A DNA stretch of 64,000 bases from Symbiodinium natans (Eukaryota > Sar > Dinophyceae > Suessiales > Symbiodiniaceae). The notes beneath the pieces are model-generated. The model was not told the origin of the DNA, ran no database searches, and worked only from the letters and a program-made list of their open reading frames with translations. The translations under genes were made by a program, and so were the position numbers. How positions within the stretch are numbered: position 1 is the first letter of the stretch; each line of letters opens with the position of its first letter. This document shows, in pieces, positions 22,500 to 32,149 of this stretch. The stretch is from assembly GCA_905221605.1 (NCBI GenBank), contig CAJNDS010000043.1, forward strand, positions 1-64,000. Reading direction: 5' to 3'.

Positions 22500-23839
22500 G
22501 AAAACATTAACTATGCACAGAAAAGGAAAAACTCTCGAGGTGTCCTTGGCCTGCTTAACACGGCCGAACTATGTGCAGGGAACACCGAGAGAAAGCATTG
22601 AGGGCTTAACCAGTTCCGCGAGAAGCTCGGCGGCCTACGGCTACTCACTGGTTTGGCTCTATACAAAGCCCTAGGCAAATGTTCTGCAGGTTGAACTGCC
22701 TGGTCTGTACTGCCTACCCTATAAGCCCTGCCTGTACAGGGGAGAAACTCACCCACATTCGGCTCACTCAGAAAAGGCAGAAGGTCCGGAACCGACACAT
22801 GGGCAATGCCTGTACAAACTGCAAACAAGTGGATTGGCAAAAGTCGCCAACCTCCGGAACAGGCCTAAGCTTTCTCGCACTTACTAACCTAGGCCCCAGA
22901 AACTCATGCCGCAGCAGCACTGAGCTCCTGTTTGCCCCGTATGCTGACCTGGTTTTCTCGCACTTACTCACCAGGGAGGAAGAACCAACTTTCTCGCTCT
23001 TACTCACTGATTCAACCTCAGCGGCTCCAGAGGAACCCACACCACTTGCACGCAGGGAGGGCTTGGTTGATTTGGGCATCTCAGCTGGGCAGGCTTTCGG
23101 GCACCGAGCCACAGCCTTTAACCTCCGCAATCTGGTGCCTCAGGCTGTCCGTCAGCCTAGGTTTTGGTCCCTAACAAACAACGCCTGCCGCTAGGCTCCT
23201 CCTGGCTGGGCTTGCACCACCAGGAGAAAACAACACACCCTGCAGGGACAGCAAAGGAAATACTCAAAGGCCAAACACGGGTAACCCCAAACTGATGCAG
23301 GGCATCATGCCCTCGGCCTCAACCTGCCGGTGTACTTGGATCCTCGTCCGTTCCTCAACATCTCAGCGCGCAACCCTCCCCTCATCAACCAGTGAGGATC
23401 TACAGGGACCGGTACTGACGTTTTCCGTGCGTGCGCTGCGTTTGCGAGAACCCCGTGTTGGGCCTGAAAGTACCCGCAAGCACCTGAGCCCGAAAACCCG
23501 GTCCAGCGGTCTGCTTGACAGACCGAGCAAGGGTGCCGAACCGGTGTCAGGCTGAACACAGGCCGCATCATGGCGGCCAGTCCTGCCGGGTGTCCAACGG
23601 AACAACTGCGAACCTATTCCGTTGGATGGAAAAGGGGGTGCCGGGACTGGGCACTGAACTGCTTTCGCTCTAACCTGCTTCCTTATGCAATCATTGCAAG
23701 CAGTTTCGCTTTGATTTGTACATCCTTGCTTGAAAAGGAGAGTCTCCTCTATGACATTGGATTCCGGAGGGGAGAGTCTCACCCTTGATTCTGGCAGGGC
23801 ATAGCTCCTGCAATTTGAGTGGGTTGGGGCCGTATTAGG

Positions 23840-24757
23840 TCAGACCTCCCAGGGGATGTCTTCCAAGTCTTCAAAGCCACACTCAAGCCATTCACTGCTG
23901 CATGCTTCTTCTGGGGAGTCTAGATCCTGAGAACACCCTTCCTCAAGGAAGGTCCAGCCATGTGCGCTGGCTGCAGAAGACAGCGGCGCCAGCGAAGATT
24001 CTACGGGCTCCGTACCTTGGTGACCTAACTGACGCAAGTCAGCCAGGGAGGCATCGTCCAGAAACACCTGTCTCCTGACTGCTTGATCGAAGCTCGGCCA
24101 GCTCCACGTGCACTCCAGGAAGTTTTCAAGACAAAGGGCACATTGGAGCTCGATGCGTCTTCCATCCTCTCCATACAAGATCGCTGGTTGCCTTTCCCCA
24201 GGACCAGGCACGAAGTTGAGGTTATGGGTTGGAATGTTACCACAGCCAGTGCAATTGAAGTTCAAAAGGCGAAGCCACTGCACGGGCGGGTCGCCTCCCG
24301 TTCCCCCGTGGAGCTCTGCTGGGTCTTCCATGCATCTCCATTGCCCACAAGGTCCGGCTCGGACTGTTTTGCCGGATTTGCTGGTGCGAACAAAATACAC
24401 GCTGCTGTCCTCGGAGAGGAGCAGCCACTCTTTCCGGCCCTTGTGATGCCAGCGAAAGCAGAGTGCTTGGTGGAAAGTCCTGCTTTGGCTGGGACCACAA
24501 TTGGCTCTATGGGCCCAAGTTCGCTCTACACTTGCCAGGTTGCTCGAGCTTCTTACCTGGTCTTCCAAAGCTGGAGAAACTCCACAGCCGGCTGTAAGAG
24601 GACTCGCATAAGGGAAGAGTTCCCCAAGCCGGGCTGCTTCGCCCTCCAGTCGGGCCGTGCCTTCCTTCTGGCTCTCTGCATCGCAAGTTGGGTGAGAAGA
24701 CTCCAACCCGTCACTTGTTGGCAGTGAGGGTCTCGACTGCACAGGTGCTCTGGACAT
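23840..24757 (-). CDS. LINE-B protein, 305 aa, unknown function
   Basis: This is the only substantial frame of LINE-B. It starts at an ATG about 130 bases after the element's 5' end. I do not recognise the family. The N-terminal 70 residues are Ser/Pro/Glu-rich. A central part (about 95-215) has regular hydrophobic/charged alternation suggesting strands, and contains a cysteine pair in NCTGCGN and another in QCALCLENFLEC, separated by about 35 residues, which could bind one zinc ion. The C-terminus is strongly acidic (EEACSSEWLECGFEDLEDIP). It has no RT, endonuclease or RNase H motifs. Its position inside a unit with LINE ends suggests either a captured gene or an ORF1-type accessory protein. 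Confidence 0.65.
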   Translation of the reverse strand: MSRAPVQSRPSLPTSDGLESSHPTCDAESQKEGTARLEGEAARLGELFPYASPLTAGCGVSPALEDQVRSSSNLASVERTWAHRANCGPSQSRTFHQALCFRWHHKGRKEWLLLSEDSSVYFVRTSKSGKTVRAGPCGQWRCMEDPAELHGGTGGDPPVQWLRLLNFNCTGCGNIPTHNLNFVPGPGERQPAILYGEDGRRIELQCALCLENFLECTWSWPSFDQAVRRQVFLDDASLADLRQLGHQGTEPVESSLAPLSSAASAHGWTFLEEGCSQDLDSPEEACSSEWLECGFEDLEDIPWEV

Positions 24758-24886
24758 GGCTCAAATGAAGGCTGTGAAAAAGCAGGCCTGGTACCCAAAA
24801 CAGTTAGGGGACTCGAGGCTGGTTCACACAGCTACCGCTCTGCTACCTGTGCACCCCACCGGGGTTGAGCCGAGACCTTGAGCCAA

Positions 24887-24900
24887 GGTCACATATATCA
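24887..24900 (-). repeat. Internal copy of the LINE target site TGATATATGTGACC
   Basis: The 13-14 bp word separating LINE-A from LINE-B equals the start of the Copia-A LTR. The same word flanks the pair on the outside (33698-33686 and 22444-22431). Three copies around two inserts are what two successive target-primed insertions at one site would leave. Confidence 0.85.
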
Positions 24901-24910
24901 CTCGAAAGCG

Positions 24911-24954
24911 GGCTAAGTCGCTAGCCAATTAGGCTCTTCGGGACCAAAGTCCCG
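24911..24954 (-). other. Conserved double hairpin at the LINE-A 3' end
   Basis: GGCT-N8-AGCC (24911-24926) is followed by CGGGAC-CAAA-GTCCCG (24939-24954). The matching structures in LINE-B carry a compensating pair change. 3'-terminal stem-loops are known to be recognised by reverse transcriptases of stringent-type LINEs; that role is inferred here. Confidence 0.6.
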
Positions 24955-25144
24955 GGAGTTAAGGTGAAACGTGAGAACAACTACTCTCGGGAATGCCTTG
25001 GCCTGCTAAACACGGCCGTGCTTATGAAGGCATCCGAGATGCTACGGGAAGAGCTATGGGCAGGGAGAACCTCACCATCCCTCAGAGTCTTTACAGACTT
25101 GACAAGATTCTCGCCGCAGCTCAGGGAGAAACTCACCTTCTGGC

Positions 25145-26575
25145 TCATCGCAGATCACTGAAACGGGGCCCTCCCGAGTCGATAATGCCCTGTTCGCTGA
25201 GATGGCTCCAGAAGGGCTGACACTCCATTAACAGCGTTTCCGCGCACCACCTAGGGTATACGCCAACGTGTCTGAGCTTGTCACGAAGCCAGCCTTGGCG
25301 TGAAGGGCTGAAATCCGCCACAAGCGCCCAAAAGCCTGTCCAGCTGTGTTTGGCTTCTTTGCCTTCCCATGTCCATTCGTTCGTGTCGAAGAAAATGAGC
25401 CTCGGATAGGGGGAATTTGCCGTGGTACGACTCACGGCTACATTTAGCGGCCCCAAATCGCGGAGGGTCCACCCTTCGGCTCGAAGAAAGGCCAAAATGA
25501 TGGCCATGTAGCACAAGAACTGGAAGCAACTCTGGCTTCCCGCGCCGAATCGGGTGAGAACCTCAACCCCTGGAACACATCGCTCCTGCAGCGACATGTA
25601 AAATGGAAACACCTGCTCTCCACCCTGCCACAGCAGGCGGACGCGCACAAGCCCATACCAGTAGACCTTCGCCGTTAACCGGGGAAAGATATTACTGATA
25701 CGCTCTTCTTCGGCTTGGCTTTCATCCGAAAATTTCCACACCAGGGGAGCCGATTCGGCTACATAGGCTACTCGCGTACGGCCGAACATGAGCATAGTCA
25801 GATCCATGGTGTCCCGAACCTGGAGGCTGTGGGTGACGTCATGGATCATGACCAGGTTGACAGGAAGATAATGCAGAGGCTCCTTTGGCTTGCCGCGGTG
25901 TGCCTTCCACTGGCCTTGAAAGTGGAACGCGGCTTCCTGTGGGTCTGCCCTCTGACGCGCGCCTGCTGCCACTGCGGCGCTTCTTCCTGAACTAGTCGCC
26001 CTAACTGTCTGAGGGTTTGCCTCGGATGCTTCGTTGTCCTGGGGCCGCCCTGAGCTCTCGGGAATGCTTGCGGGGTCAAGAAGAGAGGTGAGAACCTCAA
26101 CCTCCGCGTGGGCGACAGGGTGCCCAGGGTTCAATGAGGAGGAGCTTAGCAGAGGAGCCTCATTTCGGGAGAGAACCTCTTCCCTTCTGTGCCCGCTTGA
26201 AGCAGAGGAGCTTCTTAACTTGACCCTTCGTTCCCAGGGGGAAGGCTGATCGGAGCGCCACTCCTGGGTTTCATCCGAAGGATCTTCGGGCACGTCTTCC
26301 TCCTGTCCTCGCCTGCTTGGCGGAGGAGCAGGTGGTGTAGGGCGAGGTGTTGAGTTTGCCCGGAAACGCGCATCGCTTTCCGCTAAGGCAAGATGCCTAG
26401 CGTGGCTCCTTGCTTTACTCCTGGAGATCGAGCCGGGGCTTTTTGTAGGGAGATCTCGCGCGCTTCTTTCCATGTTCACCTCCCATGCTGCATCCAGCTC
26501 TTCTTGTGGCAATCTTGATTGCTTGCCTTTGAGGCCTTTGGATTTGCCGTGTCCTTTCTTCCCTCCTTTTCCCAT
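25145..26575 (-). CDS. LINE-A ORF3, 476 aa, with protein-kinase-like domain
   Basis: The ATG at 26575 lies 3 bases past the ORF2 stop and in the same frame. Residues 1-230 are Lys/Gly/Ser/Pro-rich and look disordered, starting MGKGGKKGHGKSKG. Residues about 235-470 fit a kinase fold: VWKF near 279-282 for the N-lobe lysine, a Glu-rich helix EEERI near 289-293, a hinge-like LQERCVPG near 329, a catalytic-loop-like LRDLGPLNVAV near 371-381 (RD, then N five residues on), and FFDTNEW near 395-401 in the place of the DFG Asp. A glycine-rich loop is not clear. A catalytically weak or atypical kinase is possible. Kinase domains are not standard LINE components. The motif match is visible; the function is inference. 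Confidence 0.6.
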   Translation of the reverse strand: MGKGGKKGHGKSKGLKGKQSRLPQEELDAAWEVNMERSARDLPTKSPGSISRSKARSHARHLALAESDARFRANSTPRPTPPAPPPSRRGQEEDVPEDPSDETQEWRSDQPSPWERRVKLRSSSASSGHRREEVLSRNEAPLLSSSSLNPGHPVAHAEVEVLTSLLDPASIPESSGRPQDNEASEANPQTVRATSSGRSAAVAAGARQRADPQEAAFHFQGQWKAHRGKPKEPLHYLPVNLVMIHDVTHSLQVRDTMDLTMLMFGRTRVAYVAESAPLVWKFSDESQAEEERISNIFPRLTAKVYWYGLVRVRLLWQGGEQVFPFYMSLQERCVPGVEVLTRFGAGSQSCFQFLCYMAIILAFLRAEGWTLRDLGPLNVAVSRTTANSPYPRLIFFDTNEWTWEGKEAKHSWTGFWALVADFSPSRQGWLRDKLRHVGVYPRWCAETLLMECQPFWSHLSEQGIIDSGGPRFSDLR

Positions 26576-26578
26576 AGC

Positions 26579-29500
26579 TCACTTCCTAAAAGAGAGAGCG
26601 GTTTGTGTCAGGCCATCCTTTTTTGCTTTGGCTTTAATTTTTGCTTTAGGCTTGGGAAAAGCGGGTGTGGCCTGAGGAGGCAAAGGAGGAATCTGAGGGA
26701 GAGACTCTCCTGTGCTGCTACTTGCCACTGCTTCACTTACGCTGGTGTTTGAAGGCACAACGGCTGCGGGATGGGGCGAGCAACTCTGCCTCAAGCCAAA
26801 GAAGGCTTTCACGCCTGCCTTGGGGTCTAGGCTTCTTTTTTGGGCTTCTTGGAATTTGCTGTTAGGCTTCTTGCAGACCTGGCTGCACCTACCTTGACAT
26901 CCCGGTTTGGCCTTTAGGATTCTGACAGCTTGGAAAGCGCCACACTTTTTGCATACCACTGACTCTCCAAGGTTGATCATGTGGTGAGACACATGAAAGC
27001 CCCACGGAGTCGAGGTGGGCACAGGCAGACTCTGGCACGGGAACTGAAGAACGTGCACAACCACCTCATGCGGATCGACTTGTTGCACGTAAAGCCCGCA
27101 CCCTTCACACTTAATGCACAGGTTGTTGGTGCTTTCACCGCTAGAGATTTTCCAATTGTGCATGGTCTGAGGACTCGCCTCCTTGACTGCATGCAAAAGA
27201 AGCTGTTTTTTATTGGGTCCTTTTTTGGGGGGAGGCGCGGCCTTGGCCTTAGCCTTTCTCTCAAATTTGACCTCATTAGCTGAGGGCAGCGGGCAGTTGG
27301 CGAGGAGGAACTCAGCTCGCTTTCCTAAGAAAGTGGAGATCTCTCGTGCAGTGCTGTCAATTTGCTTGACTTTTGCCACATGCTCTTGTGACAGAATCTC
27401 TTTGGCCTTCTGACCGCACAGCCAGTCTGCATGTCTGTTGGCTTCCCAGGCCCATAGGGAGCCTGCGCCATGCCTGGCTGCGTGCTCCTCTTTGGTTAAG
27501 TGCCCTTTTGTCCAGACCGGTTTTAATCTGTTGCGGTCATCCTGACCTGCGGTCCATAAACTAGGCCAAAGGAAATGGGCGTTGGGGTTTTTAAGTCTGG
27601 TGAGCGCAATTTTGCTATCGCAGGCAACAAAATTGTTTTGGTTGGACAGGCCCAAAAGGAAGTCAAGTGCCTTTGACTCGGCGTCATTGACCGTGAAACC
27701 TACCTGAAGGGCTCCCACCGCATACCCCACAATCTTGTAGGCTGGATCCGGCTCCGGGCCTTGCCAGCAGCATGCCGGCAGATGGCCGTCCTTGCGCTGT
27801 ATGGCAACTAAGCTCCAGGTTGCCATTCTGAGCCTGGGATCGGAGGCCTGTGGTCCTCCTGATCCGTCTGTACCAAACCAGACAGGTTGGCAACTCAGTG
27901 CCGCTGCTTCAAGGTTTCCCTCAACAAGGGTTTCAAGGGCCAAGGGAGGGTGGTCAGGGTGCCTGGTAAGCGGGGCTGGGACTAGCCCTCTCAGCCAGAA
28001 ACATTCTGGTGCATCCACCCTACTCCTCCACTCAGGGTCGGGGCCAATGTCGTGCGCTGCCCACGCAGGGCAAGTGTGGAGCGCATGCACGAAGGAGTTG
28101 GCCCCACCGCACCGCGTGCACACCGCGTGCCCTCCATGTCCGTTGAAGGCTACAGCGCCTTGCCAGACCATGCGTAGCCCTGTTACCTTTAGAGTGTTCC
28201 CTTTGGCCTTTCTTAGCAGGCTCCTGTGGGTCGACCAATCTAAACCATGCTCGGCTCCTCCGCCGCCGTGCTGGTTTGCAATTCGCCCCCAACGATCGCG
28301 CAGCATGGCTCCGCGCAGCTGCTCCTTCACCTGCCGTGCCGTTATGGCGTTTCCCCACTCGAGTCTAATGGTGAGGTCTGGCCTCGACCAGACTTCCATG
28401 GTGGGAGCTTCAAAACCCATGTCGCGAAGATAGCACACCATAGCTGCAATCGGGCCTGCTGCTAGTCTCCAGGGGTGAGCCGCTCTCGCAAGTCTTTTCC
28501 ACGTTACCCCCCATGCTTGTTGAAAGCGTGGCGCGCACGGGCCATTGATAGCAACGCACCGGCTTAGGCTGTCCCAGTGTTCCAGAACGATGCGGATAAC
28601 CGGGTCTTGGACATTAAACTCGCCCATATCAAAGACCACGTCCGCTGAACCAAGCGCCAGTCTGGTGGAGTGGGACACCGCCATTCCCCTCACCACCTTC
28701 ATTCTCTTTGGAGATAGCCCTTGGGCCTGGTGCCCCCAGGTGCCCGCCGTAAAGGCGCTGGTTTTAAAAGCGCGAATCGCATGCTTTTTCTGGCCTAGCC
28801 CTAACCGATGAAGTTTGCCGCTCCTCTTGACCGCTTTCTGAATGCGGCTGTTTGAGGTCTTTACCCGCCTCCTTCGGCCTCCAGACGAATCCGCCCCCAG
28901 GTCTTTGACGAGACTTTGCACCTGCGGCTCTTTGACCTTTCTCCTGATACGGAGTTCTTTTTCCGCAGACCCATCAGAGCATACAAAAGCGGACTTCCGG
29001 ATGCTGAGCTGCAGCTTGGCTGCTCCTAGCTCCGACTGAAGCGTGCGGAACACTGCAATCGCCTGCCTTGCTGCTGTCTGCGGTTCGCGGTGCTCGACAT
29101 CGACAGAGATGTCATCCAGCCACACATCCATGGACTGGATCCGGTTCGACTGGTAAACTTTCTGGCAAGTGGGAAACAGTGCCAGCTTTGCCAGGGCAGG
29201 GGCTATGGGGCAGCCTGCCATTATGCCCCTGCTGGCCCATAAGGGGTGAGAAACTCGACCCTCAGAGGAGATCAGTCTTTCGCCTCGATATATCTGGAGC
29301 GCTATATTGAGGACGACCTGGGGGAAACCCAGGATTTTGGCTTGTTGGATCAACAGCTCATGCTCGACTGTCTCATAAAAGGTCGTGAGGTCGATGAAAA
29401 TACTCACCCGACTTAAACCTCTCGAACGGCTGATTTCGGAGAGGAAGACTCTGCGGACAGAAATGTCCAAACAAGCTTGTCCTGGGCGGGCCGCGTCCCA

Positions 29501-32149
29501 CGGAGCTACTAGCTCAAAGCGGGCTATCCATTCAGCCACCAGGTTGTACCTGGCTTGGGTCCAAAGCTTGTACGCTACATGGCATAAAGCAATCGGGCGT
29601 TCAATCTCTTCCGACTTAACAAGCATGGTGACCTGAGTGGTACACCACTGATGCGGGGCCTGGCCGGTTTTTTCCACAAGGTGAAAGAAATGGGTGAGAT
29701 CCTCGACCCGTTTTTCAGGCAGGGCTTTAAGGAAGGGAATCGTCCATCCATCTGGTCCTGGGGCTTTCAGAGGCAGACGTTTGATGCGGAGCATGATTGC
29801 CAGCGGGTCTAGCGGAGGGAGTAGCTCGGCCTCTCGCTTGGCTTCTTCGAGCAGTAGGGGAAAAACGGTTGGAACAGGCTCGAACTCTCCTTGCCATATC
29901 GGTTGCCACTGGGCCAATCGGCAGTATGGACGTAGCATGGGTTCCATTGTTTGGAAAGGCCTATCCAGACCAGATTCATGGCTTTTCATGGCACGGAAGA
30001 GAGGCCTCATTCCTTTCTGAACGGCGCCGTCAAGCCACTCCTTGTAACGCTCCTTATCGCAACGGACGTGCTCCTTTTGGGCCTTTGAGGCTTCGTCCTC
30101 GATCCACTTGCGGGTATCGATGTCGTCTTCCCCGGCGAGAAGGGATTTGATCTTTGCCTGTTTGTCGCCATTGATTTCCTGGGCCTCGGAATCAATCAGG
30201 CCTGACAACAGGTTCTCGAGCTCATCGGCTTTGATGATTTTTTGGGGGGTTTTATTTGTCCAGACCTGCAGCCTCTGCCATTTTGCATGATTGTCCGTGT
30301 ACTTATAGACTTTGGACGGGGCCAGAAGTCGACCGTGTTTCAATGACAAGGTGATGCCCCGGACGGCGGTTTCTTCGGGACACACCGTTGCCGAACACTC
30401 TTGTGCCAGGGCGGCAAATGCCACCGAGACTTCATCAGAAATCTCGCGCCCCATCCACTTGATATGCGTGATGCACGGCAATTTCCTGCTACACCCTGCC
30501 ACTTCACCAACAGGTCCAAACGCAGGAAGCTGGAAAACCTTACACTGGCCCCCCATCGTATCGCAAGTGAGGATCAGGCTAGAGTGGGGCCGATGTGGAG
30601 CAGTCCAATCTGCAGCGATGCTGGAGATGCTCCTGAGCTTGCTGCTGCAGATGCAGTAGTCAAGTTCGTTGCCACTATCACACGTAGCCTGCCCAGTCAC
30701 AATCGGGTAGGCCTGAAGTTCACTGAGGATGTTGCTGGCCAGGAGCTCCTCTGGAGCCACATTCCAATCCCCTATGGCAAACCAGTGCCCGGAGTGAGCC
30801 TTTATAGTTGCCATTAGGCGGGACAGGATTTCAGCATTAGGGTGCGAATCATACGCTACACCTGACCGCAAGTAGACGCTGAAACATGCAATCTCCGCCT
30901 GTCTAGTTCTGACCGCAACTGCAGTGAAACCGCCCCCCTCAAAAGAAACATGATTCAAGAACCGGGCTTGCCAATGCTTACGGACCAAGATCCCCGTACC
31001 TCCGAGGACTCCTTTCCCTTGACCAGGGGAGCCCGACCCGCCATGCAACTCATAGCCGCATCGAGCTGCTTTCCGGGCCGCTGATTCTCTTGAGTCTCCG
31101 ATAAGGTGGGTTTCTTGAAGGCACACAACCGGCTCCTTGAGTTGGTCAAGCCAGGTAACAATTTCCGCCCTCCAGCTGGTGACATTGGAAGAGCGAATTT
31201 GAAGTGGTTCTTTGGAGGGAAGGCTTAGCTGCTGTTGCACGTCCTTGAGAGCCATCCTCAAGGGTGATACCCCTACCGACGGGCCTCGAGAAGCACAGCT
31301 GAAAAGCTGCTCCAAGGTCCAGTGCTCCAATAGCCCTTCGTTCTGAGGGGCTTGGTCCGCTAGTTCAATGATTGTCTCTTCGGCTTCGGCACTGATAGCG
31401 TGCTGTCCGTCGAGTTGAACCTCTAACTTGTGCCACAGCTTGGCTTGCTTTCGGTTTCGTGGTTCCACGAGGGCATGCTTCTTCCTGGTTTTTTGACCAG
31501 TATGCCCTGAAGGTAGTCTGGTTCCCACTGAAGCTGTACAAGTTGCTGGGGTTTGCGTCATGTCGCTATCATCTAGCAAAGACGCGGGAAAGAATTTGGG
31601 GCCACTGAGGCCAACTTGCGACTCCGCTTTAACAAAGGCCAGTGCTGTCTTTCTGGGAGTGGTCTTTCTCCTACTCCTCGAAAGCCACTTGTTTACACTA
31701 GCCGCACCTTCTGCACAAACAGGCTGCTCCTGCGTGCTGAAGGAGAAACTCTCTTCATGCTCCGTATCCGCCGGTAAGAGCAGGGGAGTAGCTCCTCGGT
31801 CAGAGTCGAGAGTAGTCGGAGTGCTGCAAAATTTTGCCCCAAACCCTTGTGTGGGAACTGGGGCTTGCTCATCATGAGCCATGGTCGTGTAAGTCTTGCA
31901 GGCGGAGTCCAGCCTGTTTAGAACATATTTGACCACAGGGCTCAGTCGCGGGCCCTGACTGCCCTGGGTCTCCTTGCCTCCTTGCTTCGGTCTCCAATGG
32001 CGCCGAAGCCTGTAACCCTCCTGAGGGGGCAGAAAAACTGGCTGCTCCAAAGGTGCACATCCACCTGCTAGACTGCAAAACTGTGACGCGTACGCTGCGG
32101 GCCCTTGCCAGAGGGAGTGCCGCGCCTCACTCCACTGTGGCCCTGTGCC
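26579..32149 (-). CDS. LINE-A ORF2: APE endonuclease, reverse transcriptase, RNase H
   Basis: The frame is open from the codon after the ORF1 stop (TAG at 32152-32150). There is no ATG before 31882, so translation start is unclear. Counting residues from the codon at 32050: AP-endonuclease-like domain at about 283-500 (QETHL at 312, GDWNVAPEE at 427, a final RPHSSLIL near 487 where the usual Asp before His is missing); reverse transcriptase at about 745-1010 (PGPDGW, FIDLTTFYETV at 885, GIMAGCPIA at 942, catalytic WLDDISVD at 977); finger CTRCGG...HALHTC at 1311-1327; RNase H at about 1390-1545 with Asp1395 (TDGSGG), Glu1458, Asp1478 and Asp1542. A Cys/His-rich tail follows near 1640-1760. 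This protein would nick the target and copy the LINE RNA. Confidence 0.92.
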   Translation of the reverse strand, partial: GTGPQWSEARHSLWQGPAAYASQFCSLAGGCAPLEQPVFLPPQEGYRLRRHWRPKQGGKETQGSQGPRLSPVVKYVLNRLDSACKTYTTMAHDEQAPVPTQGFGAKFCSTPTTLDSDRGATPLLLPADTEHEESFSFSTQEQPVCAEGAASVNKWLSRSRRKTTPRKTALAFVKAESQVGLSGPKFFPASLLDDSDMTQTPATCTASVGTRLPSGHTGQKTRKKHALVEPRNRKQAKLWHKLEVQLDGQHAISAEAEETIIELADQAPQNEGLLEHWTLEQLFSCASRGPSVGVSPLRMALKDVQQQLSLPSKEPLQIRSSNVTSWRAEIVTWLDQLKEPVVCLQETHLIGDSRESAARKAARCGYELHGGSGSPGQGKGVLGGTGILVRKHWQARFLNHVSFEGGGFTAVAVRTRQAEIACFSVYLRSGVAYDSHPNAEILSRLMATIKAHSGHWFAIGDWNVAPEELLASNILSELQAYPIVTGQATCDSGNELDYCICSSKLRSISSIAADWTAPHRPHSSLILTCDTMGGQCKVFQLPAFGPVGEVAGCSRKLPCITHIKWMGREISDEVSVAFAALAQECSATVCPEETAVRGITLSLKHGRLLAPSKVYKYTDNHAKWQRLQVWTNKTPQKIIKADELENLLSGLIDSEAQEINGDKQAKIKSLLAGEDDIDTRKWIEDEASKAQKEHVRCDKERYKEWLDGAVQKGMRPLFRAMKSHESGLDRPFQTMEPMLRPYCRLAQWQPIWQGEFEPVPTVFPLLLEEAKREAELLPPLDPLAIMLRIKRLPLKAPGPDGWTIPFLKALPEKRVEDLTHFFHLVEKTGQAPHQWCTTQVTMLVKSEEIERPIALCHVAYKLWTQARYNLVAEWIARFELVAPWDAARPGQACLDISVRRVFLSEISRSRGLSRVSIFIDLTTFYETVEHELLIQQAKILGFPQVVLNIALQIYRGERLISSEGRVSHPLWASRGIMAGCPIAPALAKLALFPTCQKVYQSNRIQSMDVWLDDISVDVEHREPQTAARQAIAVFRTLQSELGAAKLQLSIRKSAFVCSDGSAEKELRIRRKVKEPQVQSLVKDLGADSSGGRRRRVKTSNSRIQKAVKRSGKLHRLGLGQKKHAIRAFKTSAFTAGTWGHQAQGLSPKRMKVVRGMAVSHSTRLALGSADVVFDMGEFNVQDPVIRIVLEHWDSLSRCVAINGPCAPRFQQAWGVTWKRLARAAHPWRLAAGPIAAMVCYLRDMGFEAPTMEVWSRPDLTIRLEWGNAITARQVKEQLRGAMLRDRWGRIANQHGGGGAEHGLDWSTHRSLLRKAKGNTLKVTGLRMVWQGAVAFNGHGGHAVCTRCGGANSFVHALHTCPAWAAHDIGPDPEWRSRVDAPECFWLRGLVPAPLTRHPDHPPLALETLVEGNLEAAALSCQPVWFGTDGSGGPQASDPRLRMATWSLVAIQRKDGHLPACCWQGPEPDPAYKIVGYAVGALQVGFTVNDAESKALDFLLGLSNQNNFVACDSKIALTRLKNPNAHFLWPSLWTAGQDDRNRLKPVWTKGHLTKEEHAARHGAGSLWAWEANRHADWLCGQKAKEILSQEHVAKVKQIDSTAREISTFLGKRAEFLLANCPLPSANEVKFERKAKAKAAPPPKKGPNKKQLLLHAVKEASPQTMHNWKISSGESTNNLCIKCEGCGLYVQQVDPHEVVVHVLQFPCQSLPVPTSTPWGFHVSHHMINLGESVVCKKCGAFQAVRILKAKPGCQGRCSQVCKKPNSKFQEAQKRSLDPKAGVKAFFGLRQSCSPHPAAVVPSNTSVSEAVASSSTGESLPQIPPLPPQATPAFPKPKAKIKAKAKKDGLTQTALSFRK

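Larger units (their letters stand above)
22445..24886 (-). mobile_element. LINE-B: short non-autonomous LINE-like element
   Basis: On the minus strand this unit begins TTGGCTCAAG directly after a copy of the target TGATATATGTGACC (24900-24887) and ends ...GCTTTCGTG at 22445, followed by another copy of the target. Its first 90 or so bases resemble the 5' end of LINE-A, and its last 150 or so resemble the 3' end of LINE-A, including two hairpins. It encodes one 305-aa protein and no reverse transcriptase. It therefore looks like a passenger mobilised by an autonomous LINE, probably through the shared 3' tail. No poly-A tail is present. Confidence 0.75.

Noticed and set aside
22679-23194. 171-codon plus-strand frame within LINE-B
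   Set aside because: It runs against the element's direction and is built on a short repeated TTTCTCGCACTTACT word.
24083-24727. 214-codon plus-strand frame
   Set aside because: It is antisense to the LINE-B 305-aa ORF. The minus strand fits the element's polarity, ends and start position better.
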